Below, one piece after another: positions 46,811 through 56,080 of a stretch of DNA of 64,000 nucleotides (its first letter is position 1; the number at the start of each line of letters is the position of its first letter). Source of the DNA: Nocardioides sp. SYSU D00038 (GTDB lineage: Bacteria; Actinomycetota; Actinomycetes; Propionibacteriales; Nocardioidaceae); assembly GCF_016924665.1 (NCBI RefSeq), contig NZ_JAFFJT010000026.1, positions 62,001 to 126,000 of the forward strand, read 5' to 3'. Position numbers and translations under genes: made by a program. A model generated the notes under the pieces. It saw nothing but the letters and a program-made list of their open reading frames with translations. It ran no database searches and was not told the origin of the DNA.

Positions 46811-47464
46811 TCAGGACTTCTTGGCGGTCTTCTTCGCGGTGGTCTTCTTGGCCGGAGCCTTCTTGGCGGGGGCCTTCTTCGCCGCCGGAGCCTTCTTGGC
46901 GGTGGTGGTCTTCTTCGCCGGGGCCTTCTTGGCGGGCGCGGTCTTCTTGGCGGTCGCCGTGGTGGTCTTCTTGGCCGGCGTGGTCTTCTTCGCCGGCGTG
47001 GTCTTCTTCGCCGGGGCGGCCTTCTTGGCGGTGGTCTTCTTCGTGGCCGCGGTGGTGGTCTTCTTGGCGGTCGACTTCTTCGCCGCCGGCGCGGCCTTCT
47101 TCGCGGGCGTGGCCTTCTTCGCGACCGCGGCGGCCTTCTTCGCAGGAGCGGCCGCGGCCTTCGGGATCTCGAGCTTCGGCAGCTTGCGGGCGCCGGAGAT
47201 GATGTCCTTCAGGTTGGCGCCGGGCGTGAACTTCGGCACCGCGGTCTTCTTGGCCTTGATGCGGTCGCCGGTGCGCGGGTTGCGCACCCAGCGGGCGTCG
47301 CGGACCTTCTTCTCGAACGAGCCGAACCCGGTGATCGCGACCTTCTCGCCCTTGGCCACCTCGCGGGTAATGGTGTCGAGCACGGACTCGAGCGCGTGCG
47401 CCGCGGCCTTCTTGTTCCCCTCGTAGCGCGCCGCGAGCGCATCGATGAGCTGAGACTTGTTCAC
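46811..47464 (-). CDS. hupB: HU family DNA-binding protein with Lys/Ala-rich tail
   Basis: A 217-residue nucleoid protein. Residues 1-90 are classic HU (VNKSQLIDALAARYEGNKKAA, VAITGFGSFEKK, RNPRTGDRIKAKKTAVPKFTPGANLK). The rest is a long basic tail made of AKK/TPAKK-type repeats, as in mycobacterial HupB and histone H1. The tail condenses DNA and is a target of lysine modification in mycobacteria. The GTG at 47464 follows GAAGGGGA. A good promoter lies 70-100 bases upstream. Confidence 0.96.
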   Translation of the reverse strand: MNKSQLIDALAARYEGNKKAAAHALESVLDTITREVAKGEKVAITGFGSFEKKVRDARWVRNPRTGDRIKAKKTAVPKFTPGANLKDIISGARKLPKLEIPKAAAAPAKKAAAVAKKATPAKKAAPAAKKSTAKKTTTAATKKTTAKKAAPAKKTTPAKKTTPAKKTTTATAKKTAPAKKAPAKKTTTAKKAPAAKKAPAKKAPAKKTTAKKTAKKS

Positions 47465-47532
47465 GAATTTCCCCTTCACTGGAGACTCTGTATTGCACGA
47501 CCGAGCACGGAACGGCGCGGTTTCTTCCATGC

Positions 47533-47561
47533 ACGCTAGGGAATCGTTGCCGTTGTCACAA
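47533..47561 (-). promoter_or_regulatory. hupB promoter
   Basis: On the minus strand TTGTGA (47556-47561) and TAGCGT (47533-47538) are exactly 17 bases apart, a good sigma-A type pair. The predicted start is near 47526, giving a leader of about 60 bases. This gap is less GC-rich than its surroundings. Confidence 0.6.
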
Positions 47562-47685
47562 TCACCACGCCGTACGACATTGCGTGTTTTTCAGCGTGGC
47601 CGAGGCATTCCGCCCCCGGCTCAACACCTCTTTCAGACCGCGCACGGCCATTCCCGGCGGGGTATCCGTCGCGAAATGTGCAACA

Positions 47686-47729
47686 GGACAAAGGAAAACC
47701 GGCCCACGGCACGTAGTGCCACGGGCCGG
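47686..47729 (-). terminator. Intrinsic terminator of leuCD
   Basis: A hairpin at 47699-47729 with outer CCGGCCC/GGGCCGG and inner GGCAC/GTGCC stems around an AC/AC internal loop, followed on the transcribed strand by a U-rich stretch (GGTTTTCCTTTG). It lies 15 bases beyond the leuD stop. This is the clearest Rho-independent terminator in the window. Confidence 0.8.
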
Positions 47730-47743
47730 TCGCCGAGGTCGGT

Positions 47744-48349
47744 TCAGGCGCGGATGGTCGCGGGCTTCCAGGCGGGTCGACCTGCCTCGTAGGAGACGAT
47801 GTCCTCCTCGTGCGACAGGGTGATCCCGATGTCGTCGAGGCCCTCGAGCAGCCGCCAGCGCGTGTAGTCGTCGATGTCGAAGGAGTCCTCGACCGCGTCG
47901 GGCCCGCTGCCCGCGCGCACGGTGCGCGACTCGAGGTCGACGGTGACCTGGGTGCCGGGCTCGGCCTCGATCAGGTCCCAGAGCCGCTGCACAACCTTCT
48001 CGTCGACCTGCGCGGCGAGCAGCCCGGCCTTGCCGGAGTTGCCCCGGAAGATGTCGGCGAAGCGCGGCGAGATGACGACCCGGAAGCCGTAGTTCTGCAG
48101 CGCCCAGACGGCGTGCTCGCGAGAGGAGCCCGTGCCGAAGTCGGGACCGGCCACGAGCACCGAACCGCCGGCGTACGCCGGCTGGTTGAGCACGAACGAC
48201 GGGTCGTTGCGCCAGGCCGAGAAGAGCCCGTCCTCGAAGCCGTCGCGGGTGACCCGCTTGAGGTAGACGGCCGGGATGATCTGGTCGGTGTCGACGTTGC
48301 TGCGCCGCAGCGGGACGCCGATGCCGGTGTGGGTGGTGAACTTGTCCAT
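47744..48349 (-). CDS. leuD: 3-isopropylmalate dehydratase small subunit
   Basis: LeuD is the swivel domain subunit of isopropylmalate isomerase in leucine synthesis. The 201-residue protein has [20 protein letters not shown] at the N-terminus, [42 protein letters not shown] and the tail region [23 protein letters not shown] at 48349, one base after the leuC stop. It is followed by a strong terminator. Confidence 0.97.
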   Translation of the reverse strand: MDKFTTHTGIGVPLRRSNVDTDQIIPAVYLKRVTRDGFEDGLFSAWRNDPSFVLNQPAYAGGSVLVAGPDFGTGSSREHAVWALQNYGFRVVISPRFADIFRGNSGKAGLLAAQVDEKVVQRLWDLIEAEPGTQVTVDLESRTVRAGSGPDAVEDSFDIDDYTRWRLLEGLDDIGITLSHEEDIVSYEAGRPAWKPATIRA

Positions 48350-48350
48350 G

Positions 48351-49772
48351 TCAGTTGGCTCCTGCCGGGACGGGCTCGAGGTCGGCGGGCGACGACAGCG
48401 TGCCGCGCACGGCGGTCGCGGCCGCGACGGGCACCGACACCAGGTGGGTGCGGCCGCCCTTGCCCTGCCGGCCCTCGAAGTTGCGGTTGGACGTCGAGGC
48501 GCTGCGCTCTCCGGGCTCGAGGGTGTCGGGGTTCATGCCCAGGCACATCGAGCAGCCGGCGCCGCGCCACTCGGCCCCGGCCTCCTTGAAGATCACGTCG
48601 AGGCCCTCGTCCTGGGCCTGCATCCGCACCCGCACCGAGCCGGGGACGACGAGCAGGCGGGTGTCGGGATCGACCTTGCGGCCCTTGATGATCTCGGCGG
48701 CCAGCCGCAGGTCCTCGATCCGGCCGTTGGTGCACGAGCCGACGAAGACCGTGTCGACCTTGACCTCGCGCAGCGGCGTGCCGGCCTCGAGACCCATGTA
48801 CTGCAGGGCCTTCTCGGCGGCGATCCGGTCCTGGTCGTCGTCGAAGTCCTCGGGCGACGGCACGCTGGCACCGAGCGGGACGCCCTGGCCGGGGTTGGTC
48901 CCCCAGGTCACGAACGGCGTCATCTCGCCGGCGTCGAGCACGATCTCCTTGTCGAACACCGCGTCGTCGTCGGTGCGCAGGCTGCGCCAGTGGGCCACGG
49001 CGGCGTCCCAGTCGGCACCCTTCGGCGCCTCGGGGCGGCCCTCGATGTAGGCGAAGGTCGTCTCGTCCGGCGCGATCAGCCCGGCCTTGGCGCCCCACTC
49101 GATGCTCATGTTGCACACCGTCATCCGGCCCTCCATCGAGAGCTCCTCGATGGCCTGGCCGCGGTACTCGACGATGTAGCCCTGGCCGCCGCCGGTGCCG
49201 GTGTGGGCGATCAGGGTCAGCACCAGGTCCTTGGCGGTCACGCCGGCCGGCAGGCTCCCGTTGACGGTGACGGCCATCGTCTTGGGCTTGGCCTGCGGCA
49301 GCGTCTGGGTCGCCAGCACGTGCTCGACCTCGGAGGTGCCGATGCCGAACGCGATCGCCCCGAACGCGCCGTGGGTGCTGGTGTGGCTGTCGCCGCACAC
49401 GATGGTCATGCCCGGCTGGGTCAGCCCGAGCTGCGGCCCGACCACGTGGACGATGCCCTGCTCCACGTCGCCGAGCGGGTGCAGCCGGACGCCGAACTCC
49501 TCGGCGTTGCGGCGCAGCGTCTCGACCTGGGTGCGCGACACCGGGTCGGCGATCGGCTTGTCCCAGTCGAGGGTCGGCACGTTGTGGTCCTCGGTCGCGA
49601 GCGTGAGGTCGGGGCGGCGTACGGTGCGACCCGAGAGGCGGAGGCCGTCGAAGGCCTGCGGCGAGGTCACCTCGTGGATGAGGTGGAGGTCGATGTACAG
49701 CAGGTCCGGCTCACCCGGGGTCGATCGGACGACGTGCTCGTCCCACACCTTCTCCGACAGGGTCCGGCCCAT
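48351..49772 (-). CDS. leuC: 3-isopropylmalate dehydratase large subunit
   Basis: LeuC is the aconitase-like subunit with the [4Fe-4S] cluster. The 473-residue protein has [32 protein letters not shown], and the three cluster cysteines: one in [14 protein letters not shown] and two in [13 protein letters not shown]. The ATG at 49772 follows GAGGAG. It heads the leuCD operon and is divergent from an IclR regulator, the same arrangement as ndgR-leuCD in streptomycetes, so leucine or nitrogen control of this promoter is likely. Confidence 0.97.
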   Translation of the reverse strand: MGRTLSEKVWDEHVVRSTPGEPDLLYIDLHLIHEVTSPQAFDGLRLSGRTVRRPDLTLATEDHNVPTLDWDKPIADPVSRTQVETLRRNAEEFGVRLHPLGDVEQGIVHVVGPQLGLTQPGMTIVCGDSHTSTHGAFGAIAFGIGTSEVEHVLATQTLPQAKPKTMAVTVNGSLPAGVTAKDLVLTLIAHTGTGGGQGYIVEYRGQAIEELSMEGRMTVCNMSIEWGAKAGLIAPDETTFAYIEGRPEAPKGADWDAAVAHWRSLRTDDDAVFDKEIVLDAGEMTPFVTWGTNPGQGVPLGASVPSPEDFDDDQDRIAAEKALQYMGLEAGTPLREVKVDTVFVGSCTNGRIEDLRLAAEIIKGRKVDPDTRLLVVPGSVRVRMQAQDEGLDVIFKEAGAEWRGAGCSMCLGMNPDTLEPGERSASTSNRNFEGRQGKGGRTHLVSVPVAAATAVRGTLSSPADLEPVPAGAN

Positions 49773-49841
49773 GTCGACGCTCCTCACCTGTTGCGGCCAC
49801 GACGGCGTGGCCTGTTCCTCGGACGCGTCCCACCTTACCCC

Positions 49842-49870
49842 TTGCATCCCATGGAGTGAGACGGCAGTAT
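49842..49870 (+). promoter_or_regulatory. Promoter of the IclR gene, predicting a leaderless mRNA
   Basis: TTGCAT (49842-49847) and CAGTAT (49865-49870) are 17 bases apart. The ATG starts seven bases after the -10, where transcription would begin. There is no ribosome binding site before the ATG, which agrees with a leaderless transcript. The same 104-base gap must also hold the leuCD promoter on the other strand. Confidence 0.55.
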
Positions 49871-49876
49871 TGCTAT

Positions 49877-50602
49877 ATGGACAACTCCAGTGGTGTCGGC
49901 GTCCTCGACAAGGCCGCCCTCGTGCTCACCGCCCTCGAGTCCGGGCCGGCCACGCTGGCCGGCCTGGTCGCCGGCACCGGACTGGCCCGCCCCACCGCGC
50001 ACCGCCTCGCGGTGGCGCTCGAGCACCACCGGCTGGTCGCCCGCGACATGCAGGGCCGCTTCGTCCTCGGCCCCCGCCTGGCCGAGCTCTCCGCCGCCGC
50101 CGGCGAGGACCGGCTGCTCGCCACCGCCGGCCCCGTGCTCGCCCGGCTGCGCGACATCACCGGCGAGTCCGCGCAGCTGTGGCGCCGCCAGGGCGACCAC
50201 CGCGTCTGCGTGGCGGCCGCCGAGCGCCCGTCGGGCCTGCGCGACACCATCCCCGTCGGCTCCCAGCTCACCATGCGCGCCGGCTCCGCCGCCCAGGTGC
50301 TGCTCGCCTGGGAGGACCCCGAGCGGATGCACCGCGGCCTCCAGAACGCCGCCTTCTCCGCCGCCGCCCTCTCCGGCATCCGCCGCCGCGGCTGGGCCCA
50401 GTCGGTGGGCGAGCGCGAGCAGGGCGTGGCCTCGGTCTCGGCCCCGGTGCGCTCCCCCAGCGGCAAGATCATCGCCGCCGTCTCGGTCTCCGGCCCCCTC
50501 GAGCGGCTCTCGCGCCAGCCCGGCCGGATGCACGCCCCCGCGGTGCTCGCCGCCGCCGAGCGACTCTCGGAGTCGCTGCGCCGCGCAGCCGCCGACGGCT
50601 GA
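49877..50602 (+). CDS. IclR family transcriptional regulator, NdgR-like
   Basis: A 241-residue IclR protein. The winged helix-turn-helix is residues 8-65 ([45 protein letters not shown]). The effector domain follows with [42 protein letters not shown] and [16 protein letters not shown]. Position and sequence fit NdgR/LtbR, which controls leuCD and amino acid metabolism. I would expect it to act on the intergenic region 49773-49876. ATG at 49877; an upstream GTG-type extension lacks a ribosome binding site. Confidence 0.9.
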   Translation: MDNSSGVGVLDKAALVLTALESGPATLAGLVAGTGLARPTAHRLAVALEHHRLVARDMQGRFVLGPRLAELSAAAGEDRLLATAGPVLARLRDITGESAQLWRRQGDHRVCVAAAERPSGLRDTIPVGSQLTMRAGSAAQVLLAWEDPERMHRGLQNAAFSAAALSGIRRRGWAQSVGEREQGVASVSAPVRSPSGKIIAAVSVSGPLERLSRQPGRMHAPAVLAAAERLSESLRRAAADG

Positions 50603-50609
50603 CCCGTCC

Positions 50610-50652
50610 CGTCGAGTCGTCGTTACTGCAGTGCAGTAACGACGGCTCGACG
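50610..50652. terminator. Long near-perfect hairpin after the IclR gene
   Basis: A 43-bp inverted repeat with arms of about 20 bases (7 bp, one mismatch, 13 bp) centred near 50631 (CTGCAGTGCAG). It lies 8 bases beyond the IclR stop and 65 bases before the next gene. No U-run follows, so a terminator or an operator are both possible. Confidence 0.55.
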
Positions 50653-50716
50653 TATGTGGGGAGGGCTCGGGGATCACCGGCGGGGAGACCCGATCGCACA
50701 TCGAGAGGACTCCCCC

Positions 50717-51259
50717 ATGCCCAGCTCGCTCGAAGGCCGGACCGTCGCGTTCCTCGTCGCCCCCGAGGGCATCGAGCAGGTCGAGCTCACCGAGCCGTGG
50801 CAGGCGGTGGCCGACGCCGGCGGCTCGCCGGTGCTGCTGAGCACCGAGGCGGGCGAGGTGCAGGCGTTCAACCACCTCGACAAGGCCGACACCTTCCCGG
50901 TCGACCACGTGGTCGCCGACGTCGACGTCGACCAGTTCGACGGTCTCGTGCTGCCCGGCGGCGTCGCCAACCCCGACGCGCTGCGGATGGACGAGGCGGC
51001 CGTCGACTTCACCCGGGCGTTCGTCGCCTCCGGCAAGCCGGTGGCCGCGATCTGCCACGCGCCGTGGACGCTGGTCGAGGCCGACTGCGTGCGCGACCGG
51101 CGGCTCACCTCGTGGCCGAGCCTGCAGACCGACATCCGCAACGCCGGTGGCGAGTGGGTCGACGAGGAGGTCGTGGTCGACGGCAACCTGCTGACCAGCC
51201 GCAAGCCCGACGACCTCCCGGCGTTCAACCGCGAGCTGACCACGCTGCTCGGCGGCTGA
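50717..51259 (+). CDS. DJ-1/PfpI family protein (type 1 glutamine amidotransferase-like)
   Basis: A 180-residue DJ-1/PfpI protein. The nucleophile elbow is AAICHAPW with Cys at about residue 115 and the adjacent His. Other features are AFLVAPEGIEQVELTEPW, DGLVLPGGVANPDALR with the conserved Glu region, and RLTSWPSLQTDIRNAGGEWVDEEVVVDGNLLTSR, which fits the PfpI/YhbO branch. These act as protein or glyoxal deglycases or stress proteins; the exact role is debated. ATG at 50717 with GAGAGGA upstream. Its end faces ogt. Confidence 0.9.
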   Translation: MPSSLEGRTVAFLVAPEGIEQVELTEPWQAVADAGGSPVLLSTEAGEVQAFNHLDKADTFPVDHVVADVDVDQFDGLVLPGGVANPDALRMDEAAVDFTRAFVASGKPVAAICHAPWTLVEADCVRDRRLTSWPSLQTDIRNAGGEWVDEEVVVDGNLLTSRKPDDLPAFNRELTTLLGG

Positions 51260-51271
51260 CCCCCGGGGGCC

Positions 51272-51754
51272 TCAGAACAGGGCGTCCTGGCGCTCGAGGT
51301 CGAGCAGCAGCTGCTTGCGCTCGAGGCCACCGGCGTAGCCGGTGAGCGTGCCGTTGGCCCCGATCACCCGGTGGCACGGGATGACCACCGGGATCGGGTT
51401 GCGCCCGTTGGCCAGGCCCACCGCCCGCGACGCGGCGTTGGTGAGGCCGAGCCGCAGCGCCACCGCGCCGTACGACGCGGTCTCGCCGAACCCGATCGCG
51501 CACAGCTCCTTCCAGACCCGCTGCTGGAACTCGGTGCCGGCCGGCGCGAGCGGCAGGTCGAACTCGGTGAGCTCGCCGGCGAAGTACGCGCGCAGCTGGC
51601 GTGCACACTCGACCAGCACGGGGTGGTCGTCGTCGCGCTCGCCGCGCGGCCGGCCGTCGGCGTCGCGGAACGGCGAGAACTCGATCTGGGTGATCGCGTC
51701 GTGGGCGGCCACGAGGCGCAGCTCGCCGATCGGCGAGTCGATGACGGTGTACAT
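51272..51754 (-). CDS. ogt: Methylated-DNA--[protein]-cysteine S-methyltransferase
   Basis: Ogt removes O6-methylguanine damage by taking the methyl group onto its own Cys. The 160-residue protein has the active site [24 protein letters not shown] with the acceptor Cys, and upstream [24 protein letters not shown] for DNA binding. ATG at 51754 is three bases after the stop of the ada-alkA gene, so the two alkylation repair genes form one operon. Confidence 0.96.
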   Translation of the reverse strand: MYTVIDSPIGELRLVAAHDAITQIEFSPFRDADGRPRGERDDDHPVLVECARQLRAYFAGELTEFDLPLAPAGTEFQQRVWKELCAIGFGETASYGAVALRLGLTNAASRAVGLANGRNPIPVVIPCHRVIGANGTLTGYAGGLERKQLLLDLERQDALF

Positions 51755-51756
51755 CT

Positions 51757-53238
51757 TCAGTCCTCCTGGACGGGCGGGAACAGGGTGCTCCAGAGATGGA
51801 GCAGGGCGTAGGAGCGCCAGGGGCGCCAGCGCTCGGTGTCGGCGAGCACGACGGCCGGGTCGTGGCCGAGTCCGGTGAGCGCGTTGCGGACGCCGAGGTC
51901 GGTGGGCAGGAACACGTCTGGGTGGCCGAGCGCCCGCATGGCGACGTAGTCGGCGGTCCAGGGGCCGATGCCGGGCAGCGCGACCAGCGCCGCGCGCACG
52001 GCCTCGCGCTCCGGGCCGCGGTCGAGGGCGACGGTGCCGTCGGCCAGCGCCCCCGCTAGCGCGACCAGGGCGCGCCCGCGGCTGCGCGGCATCGGCAGCG
52101 TCGCGGGGTCGACCTCGGCCAGGGTGGCGGCGTCGGGGAACAGGTGGGTGAGCCCCGGCACCGACGTCTTGACCGGGGTGCCGTGTGCGGCGACCAGCCG
52201 CCCGGCGACCGTGCGGGCCCCGGCCACGCTGACCTGCTGGCCGATCACCGTGCGGATCGCGGTCTCGTCGCCGTCGACCTGCCCGGGCACCCGCAGGCCC
52301 CGCCGCTGACGGGCCAGGGGACCGATGACGGGATCGCCGGCGAAGTGGTCGGCGACCGCCACCGGGTCGCAGTCGGCGTCGAGCAGCCGACGGGCCCGCT
52401 CCACCGCGGCGGCGGTGTCGCGCAGGTCGTGGAGCTCGAACCTGGCCTCGACGAACGCCGTCTCGCCCTCGCTGGGGGCGTCGTCGACGGCCAGCCGCAC
52501 CGTGCCGGGACCGTGGGGCAGGTCGAGCGTGCGGGCGTACCAACCCGGCCCCGCGGCCTCGACGCCCGGCACCAGGTGGAAGGCCAGGAAGTCGAGCAGC
52601 GCCCGGCCGGCGAACGGCGTGCGCACCGCCAGCCGCATGGTCACCCCGCCGGTCGCGGGCGGCCCGCCGCGACGGCCGCGGAGCTCGGTGGGGTTGGCGG
52701 CGTAGACCTCGCGGATGGTGTCGTTGAACTGGCGGATGCTGGCGAAGCCCGCCGCGAACGCCACGTCGGCGTGGGTCAGCCCGGTCGTCTCGAGCAGCAC
52801 CCGCGCGGTCTGGGCGCGCCGGGCCCGGGCGAGCGCCAGCGGACCGGCGCCGAGCTCGCTGGTGAGCAGGCGGGAGAGGTGGCGCGAGGTGTAGCCGACC
52901 CGGGCGGCCAGGCCCTCGACCCCCTCGCGGTCGACCACCCCGTCGGCGATCAGCCGCATCGCGCGGCCGGCGACGGTCGCGGCGACGTCCCAGTCGGGGC
53001 TGCCGGGGGTCGCGTCGGGCAGGCAGCGCTTGCAGGCGCGGTAGCCGGCCGCCTGGGCGGCCGCGGCGGTGGGGTGGAAGGTGACGTTCGCGAACGCCGG
53101 GGTGCGGGCCGGGCACGAGGGGCGGCAGTAGATGCCGGTGGTGCGGACCGCGGTGTAGAACACCCCGTCGAAGCGCCGGTCGCGGGACTTCACCGCGCGG
53201 TAGCAGCTCTCGGCGTCGAGGCGCTCGGTCGTGGTCAT
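51757..53238 (-). CDS. Ada-AlkA fusion: alkylation response regulator and 3-methyladenine DNA glycosylase II
   Basis: A 493-residue fusion. Residues 1-80 are the Ada N-terminal zinc domain ([33 protein letters not shown]) whose Cys accepts methyl groups from phosphotriesters. Residues 90-190 are an AraC DNA-binding domain ([30 protein letters not shown]). From about residue 200 comes AlkA ([19 protein letters not shown] helix-hairpin-helix, then the catalytic Asp in LPTDLGV). Methylation should turn it into an activator of its own operon with ogt, so sensor, repair enzyme and methyltransferase are together. The link of Ada to AlkA is a common actinobacterial form. Confidence 0.95.
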   Translation of the reverse strand: MTTTERLDAESCYRAVKSRDRRFDGVFYTAVRTTGIYCRPSCPARTPAFANVTFHPTAAAAQAAGYRACKRCLPDATPGSPDWDVAATVAGRAMRLIADGVVDREGVEGLAARVGYTSRHLSRLLTSELGAGPLALARARRAQTARVLLETTGLTHADVAFAAGFASIRQFNDTIREVYAANPTELRGRRGGPPATGGVTMRLAVRTPFAGRALLDFLAFHLVPGVEAAGPGWYARTLDLPHGPGTVRLAVDDAPSEGETAFVEARFELHDLRDTAAAVERARRLLDADCDPVAVADHFAGDPVIGPLARQRRGLRVPGQVDGDETAIRTVIGQQVSVAGARTVAGRLVAAHGTPVKTSVPGLTHLFPDAATLAEVDPATLPMPRSRGRALVALAGALADGTVALDRGPEREAVRAALVALPGIGPWTADYVAMRALGHPDVFLPTDLGVRNALTGLGHDPAVVLADTERWRPWRSYALLHLWSTLFPPVQED

Positions 53239-53321
53239 GGCCCTATCCTGCCCGCTGCCGACGACGCCTTCTGGCGGGAATCGGACACGGCCATGCCGCA
53301 GCCTACCGGGCGGGGAAGCAG

Positions 53322-53351
53322 CGAGGCCCGGTCCTGGTGGACCGGGCCTCG
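53322..53351 (-). terminator. Terminator hairpin after tRNA-Glu
   Basis: A perfect 13-bp stem (CGAGGCCCGGTCC with its complement) and a four-base loop, starting 6 bases beyond the tRNA-Glu 3' end. No long U-run, but position and strength indicate a terminator. Confidence 0.7.
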
Positions 53352-53356
53352 TTCTG

Positions 53357-53429
53357 TACCCCCGACCGGATTCGAACCGGCGCTACCGCCTTGAGAGGGC
53401 GGCGTGCTAGGCCGCTACACAACGGGGGC
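53357..53429 (-). tRNA. tRNA-Glu (anticodon CTC)
   Basis: A 73-nt cloverleaf. The acceptor pairs GCCCCCG with CGGGGGT (G1:U72 wobble), the anticodon stem is CCGCC/GGCGG with loop CTCTCAA, and the T-arm is GCCGG-TTCGAAT-CCGGT. Anticodon CTC reads GAG. CCA is not encoded. It is 108 bases from tRNA-Gln and about 1.2 kb from gltX, which charges it. Confidence 0.96.
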
Positions 53430-53496
53430 TTGCTGGTGCTGCTGCGGGACCTGCTCCGAGCAACCTGCGGAACTCTAGCGAAGGCTGTCGTCCGCA

Positions 53497-53533
53497 CAAA
53501 ATCGCGGCCTCCGCCGTGGGCGCCGGCCGCGAT
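53497..53533 (-). terminator. Intrinsic terminator after tRNA-Gln
   Basis: A 9-bp stem ATCGCGGCC/GGCCGCGAT (arms 53525-53533 and 53501-53509) with a 15-base loop, followed on the transcribed strand by TTTTGTGC. It starts 5 bases beyond the tRNA-Gln 3' end, so the two tRNAs are probably separate transcripts. Confidence 0.75.
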
Positions 53534-53537
53534 CTCG

Positions 53538-53609
53538 CTGGGATACTAGGACTCGAACCTAGAATAACTGAACCAGAATCAGTCGTGTTGCCAATTACAC
53601 CATATCCCA
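53538..53609 (-). tRNA. tRNA-Gln (anticodon CTG)
   Basis: A 72-nt cloverleaf. The acceptor is TGGGATA/TATCCCA with discriminator G, the anticodon stem ACTGA/TCAGT with loop TTCTGGT, and the T-arm TAGG-TTCGAGT-CCTA. Anticodon CTG reads CAG. CCA is not encoded. In actinobacteria it is usually first charged with Glu by GltX and then amidated by GatCAB. Confidence 0.96.
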
Positions 53610-53663
53610 CTGTGTTACTGGTGTTCAGCGCTCCCGGGACAGCCCCGAACACGAGTAGAAACC

Positions 53664-54623
53664 TTACACGCGAGGGATCGAGGGCTCCAAAATGCCCGGC
53701 TCGGCGCGGTTGCCGATCCCCATCCGGCGGGCCACGGCCACGGCGAGAGCGAGGTAGACCAGCGACTGGGTGAGCGTGACCGGCAGGCTCCACCACGACC
53801 CGCCCGTCGGGTTCAGCGCCGAGCTCATGTCGCCGAAGGCCAGCGCCAACCCGAAGGCCAGCCAGTTGTTGAGCACGTGCATGGCGATGCCCGCCTCCAG
53901 GCCACCGGTGGCGATCACCAGGTAGCCGGCGACCAGGCCGAACGCGAACCGGTCGACGAACACCGGCGCGTCCTGGGCGCCGTGGGCCAGCGCGAACAGC
54001 AGCGCGGGCACCAGCAGCGCCACCCAGCGGTTGCCGAACAGGCCGCCGAAGGCCTGGGTGAGGTAGCCGCGGAAGGCGTACTCCTCCCCCGCCGCCTGCA
54101 GCGGTGTGAGCAGCAGGACGACGAGCACGAAGTCGCGGGTCGTCGACGTCCAGTCGTTGAGCTCGCCGGACACGCTGCTGTCGCTGGTCTCGGGCACCAG
54201 CGCGCTCACCACGATCGTGGCCACCAGCGCCACCACCGACAGGCCGAGGCAGACCAGCAGCCAGCGCCAGCGCAGCCGGCCGGCCACCGAGGCCAGCCAG
54301 CCCGGGCGCTGCCGGTGGAGCAGCAGCGCGACCAGCATGGTGACCGGGATCGCCGCCGCCAGCGAGAGGTTGAGGTAGGCCAGCGACACCGGGGTCACGT
54401 CGCCGGTGTCGGCGATCCGGTCGAGGGCCGCCTCCAGGCCGGCCGCCGAGGTGGTGCCGGTGGCGACGTAGCCGAGCAGGAAGACCAGCACCAGCACGAC
54501 CTGCACGACGACGAGCACCAGCACACCGAGCAGCAGGGTGCCGAGCAGCGGGCGCCACCAGCTCCACGGCCGGCGGCGCTGCAGCAGGTGGTAGTCGCCG
54601 TCGGCGACGCGCGCCACGCTCAC
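53664..54623 (-). CDS. CPBP family intramembrane metalloprotease
   Basis: A 319-residue integral membrane protein with about eight hydrophobic segments. The CPBP (Abi) motifs are present: [15 protein letters not shown] (EExxxR), [11 protein letters not shown] (second metal His) and [14 protein letters not shown] (third). Such proteases process prenylated or membrane proteins, or give bacteriocin immunity; the substrate is unknown. The GTG at 54623 overlaps the gltX stop by four bases, so it is co-translated with gltX, a neighbour with no obvious link in function. Confidence 0.9.
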   Translation of the reverse strand: MSVARVADGDYHLLQRRRPWSWWRPLLGTLLLGVLVLVVVQVVLVLVFLLGYVATGTTSAAGLEAALDRIADTGDVTPVSLAYLNLSLAAAIPVTMLVALLLHRQRPGWLASVAGRLRWRWLLVCLGLSVVALVATIVVSALVPETSDSSVSGELNDWTSTTRDFVLVVLLLTPLQAAGEEYAFRGYLTQAFGGLFGNRWVALLVPALLFALAHGAQDAPVFVDRFAFGLVAGYLVIATGGLEAGIAMHVLNNWLAFGLALAFGDMSSALNPTGGSWWSLPVTLTQSLVYLALAVAVARRMGIGNRAEPGILEPSIPRV

Positions 54624-56080
54624 CCCAGGGCGCCGGCGAGCCGGGCCAGGCTGCGCTCGCGGCCGAGCAGCTCCATCGACTCGAAGAGCGGGGGCGAGAC
54701 CCGGCGACCGGTCACGGCGACCCGCACCGGACCGTAGGCGTGGCGCGGCTTGAGCCCCAGCCCGTCGACCAGCGCGGCCTGCAGCGCCTCCTGGATCGCC
54801 TCGGTCGACCACGTCTCGAGAGGGGCGACCGCGTCGTGGGCCGCGCGGACGACGGCGCGACCGGCCTCGTCGAGCAGCTTCTCGACGTCCGCCTCGTCGC
54901 GCGTGAACGACGCCTCGTCGGCGAACAGGAAGCCGAGCATGTCGACGGCCTCGGTGAGCTTGTTGATCCGCTCGCCGACCAGGGGCATCGCGAGGTCGAG
55001 GAGCTGCCGGTCCGCGGCCGAGGCGGGCTGGTCGACGACGCCCGCGGCGGCGAGGAACGGCAGCACCCGCTCGGTGATCTCCTCGAGCGGCAGCATCCGC
55101 AGGTGGGCGGTGTTGATCGCCTCCGCCTTCTTGAGGTCGAAGCGCGCGGGGTTGGGATTGACGTCGCCGATGTCGAAGGCCTCGACCATCTCGGCGAGCG
55201 TGAACACGTCGCGGTCGGCGGCGATCGCCCAGCCGAGCAGCGCCAGGTAGTTGAGCAGGCCCTCCGGGATGAAGCCCTGGTCGCGGTACATGAACAGGTG
55301 GGCCTGGGGGTCGCGCTTGGACAGCTTCTTGTTGCCCTCGCCCATGATCAGCGGCAGGTGGCCGAACTCCGGCACCGCCTCGGAAATGCCGAGCTCGACC
55401 AGCGCCCGGTGGAGCGGGAGCTGGCGGGGGGTGCTGGAGAGCAGGTCCTCGCCCCGCAGCACGTGGGTGATCCGCATCAGGGCGTCGTCGACGGGGTTGA
55501 CCAGCGTGTAGAGCGGGTCGCCGTTGGCCCGGCAGAGCGCGAAGTCGGGCACGAACTCGGTCTCGAACGTGATCTCGCCGCGCACCAGGTCGGTCCAGGT
55601 GATCGCGCCGTCGGGCATCCGGAACCGCACGACCGAGGAGCGCCCCTCGGCCTCAAACGCCGCGCGCTGCTCGGTCGAGAGGTCGCGGCAGAACCCGTCG
55701 TACCCCTGCACCTTGGAGCCGCCGGCCCGGCGCCGGGCGTCGACCTCGTCGGGGGTGCAGAAGCAATCGTAGGTGTACGACGACTCGGCGAGCCGGGCGA
55801 GCACGTCGCGGTAGATCTCGGTGCGCTCGGACTGGCGGTAGGGGCCGTGGGGGCCGCCGACGACCGGTCCCTCGTCCCAGTCCAGGCCCAGCCACTGCAT
55901 CGACTCGACCATGGCGTCGTAGGACTCCTGGGTCGAGCGCTCCTTGTCGGTGTCCTCGATGCGGAACACGAAAGTGCCGCCGTGGCGGCGCGCGAACACC
56001 CAGTTGTAGAGGGCCGCCCGGGCGAAGCCGACGTGCGGCGAGCCGGTCGGGGACGGGCAGAAACGGACGCGGACGGTCAC
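54620..56080 (-). CDS. gltX: Glutamyl-tRNA synthetase
   Basis: A class I synthetase that charges tRNA-Glu and, in organisms without GlnRS, also tRNA-Gln. The 486-residue protein has the HIGH-type motif as [48 protein letters not shown] with KLSKR, and an all-helical anticodon-binding C-terminus. GTG at 56080 overlaps the FAA hydrolase stop. tRNA-Gln and tRNA-Glu genes lie just downstream on the same strand. Confidence 0.97.
   Translation of the reverse strand: MTVRVRFCPSPTGSPHVGFARAALYNWVFARRHGGTFVFRIEDTDKERSTQESYDAMVESMQWLGLDWDEGPVVGGPHGPYRQSERTEIYRDVLARLAESSYTYDCFCTPDEVDARRRAGGSKVQGYDGFCRDLSTEQRAAFEAEGRSSVVRFRMPDGAITWTDLVRGEITFETEFVPDFALCRANGDPLYTLVNPVDDALMRITHVLRGEDLLSSTPRQLPLHRALVELGISEAVPEFGHLPLIMGEGNKKLSKRDPQAHLFMYRDQGFIPEGLLNYLALLGWAIAADRDVFTLAEMVEAFDIGDVNPNPARFDLKKAEAINTAHLRMLPLEEITERVLPFLAAAGVVDQPASAADRQLLDLAMPLVGERINKLTEAVDMLGFLFADEASFTRDEADVEKLLDEAGRAVVRAAHDAVAPLETWSTEAIQEALQAALVDGLGLKPRHAYGPVRVAVTGRRVSPPLFESMELLGRERSLARLAGALG

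Noticed and set aside
46811..47160. Repetitive lysine codons in hupB as a DNA repeat element
   Set aside because: The repeats encode the AKK tail, known for actinobacterial HupB; they are coding, not an independent element.
53357..53609. tRNA-linked integration site for a mobile element
   Set aside because: No duplicated tRNA 3' end, integrase or phage gene is seen in the flanks.
53664..54623. Bacteriocin immunity or abortive infection system
   Set aside because: CPBP proteins are sometimes linked to immunity, but no toxin or peptide gene is nearby and it is fused into the gltX operon.
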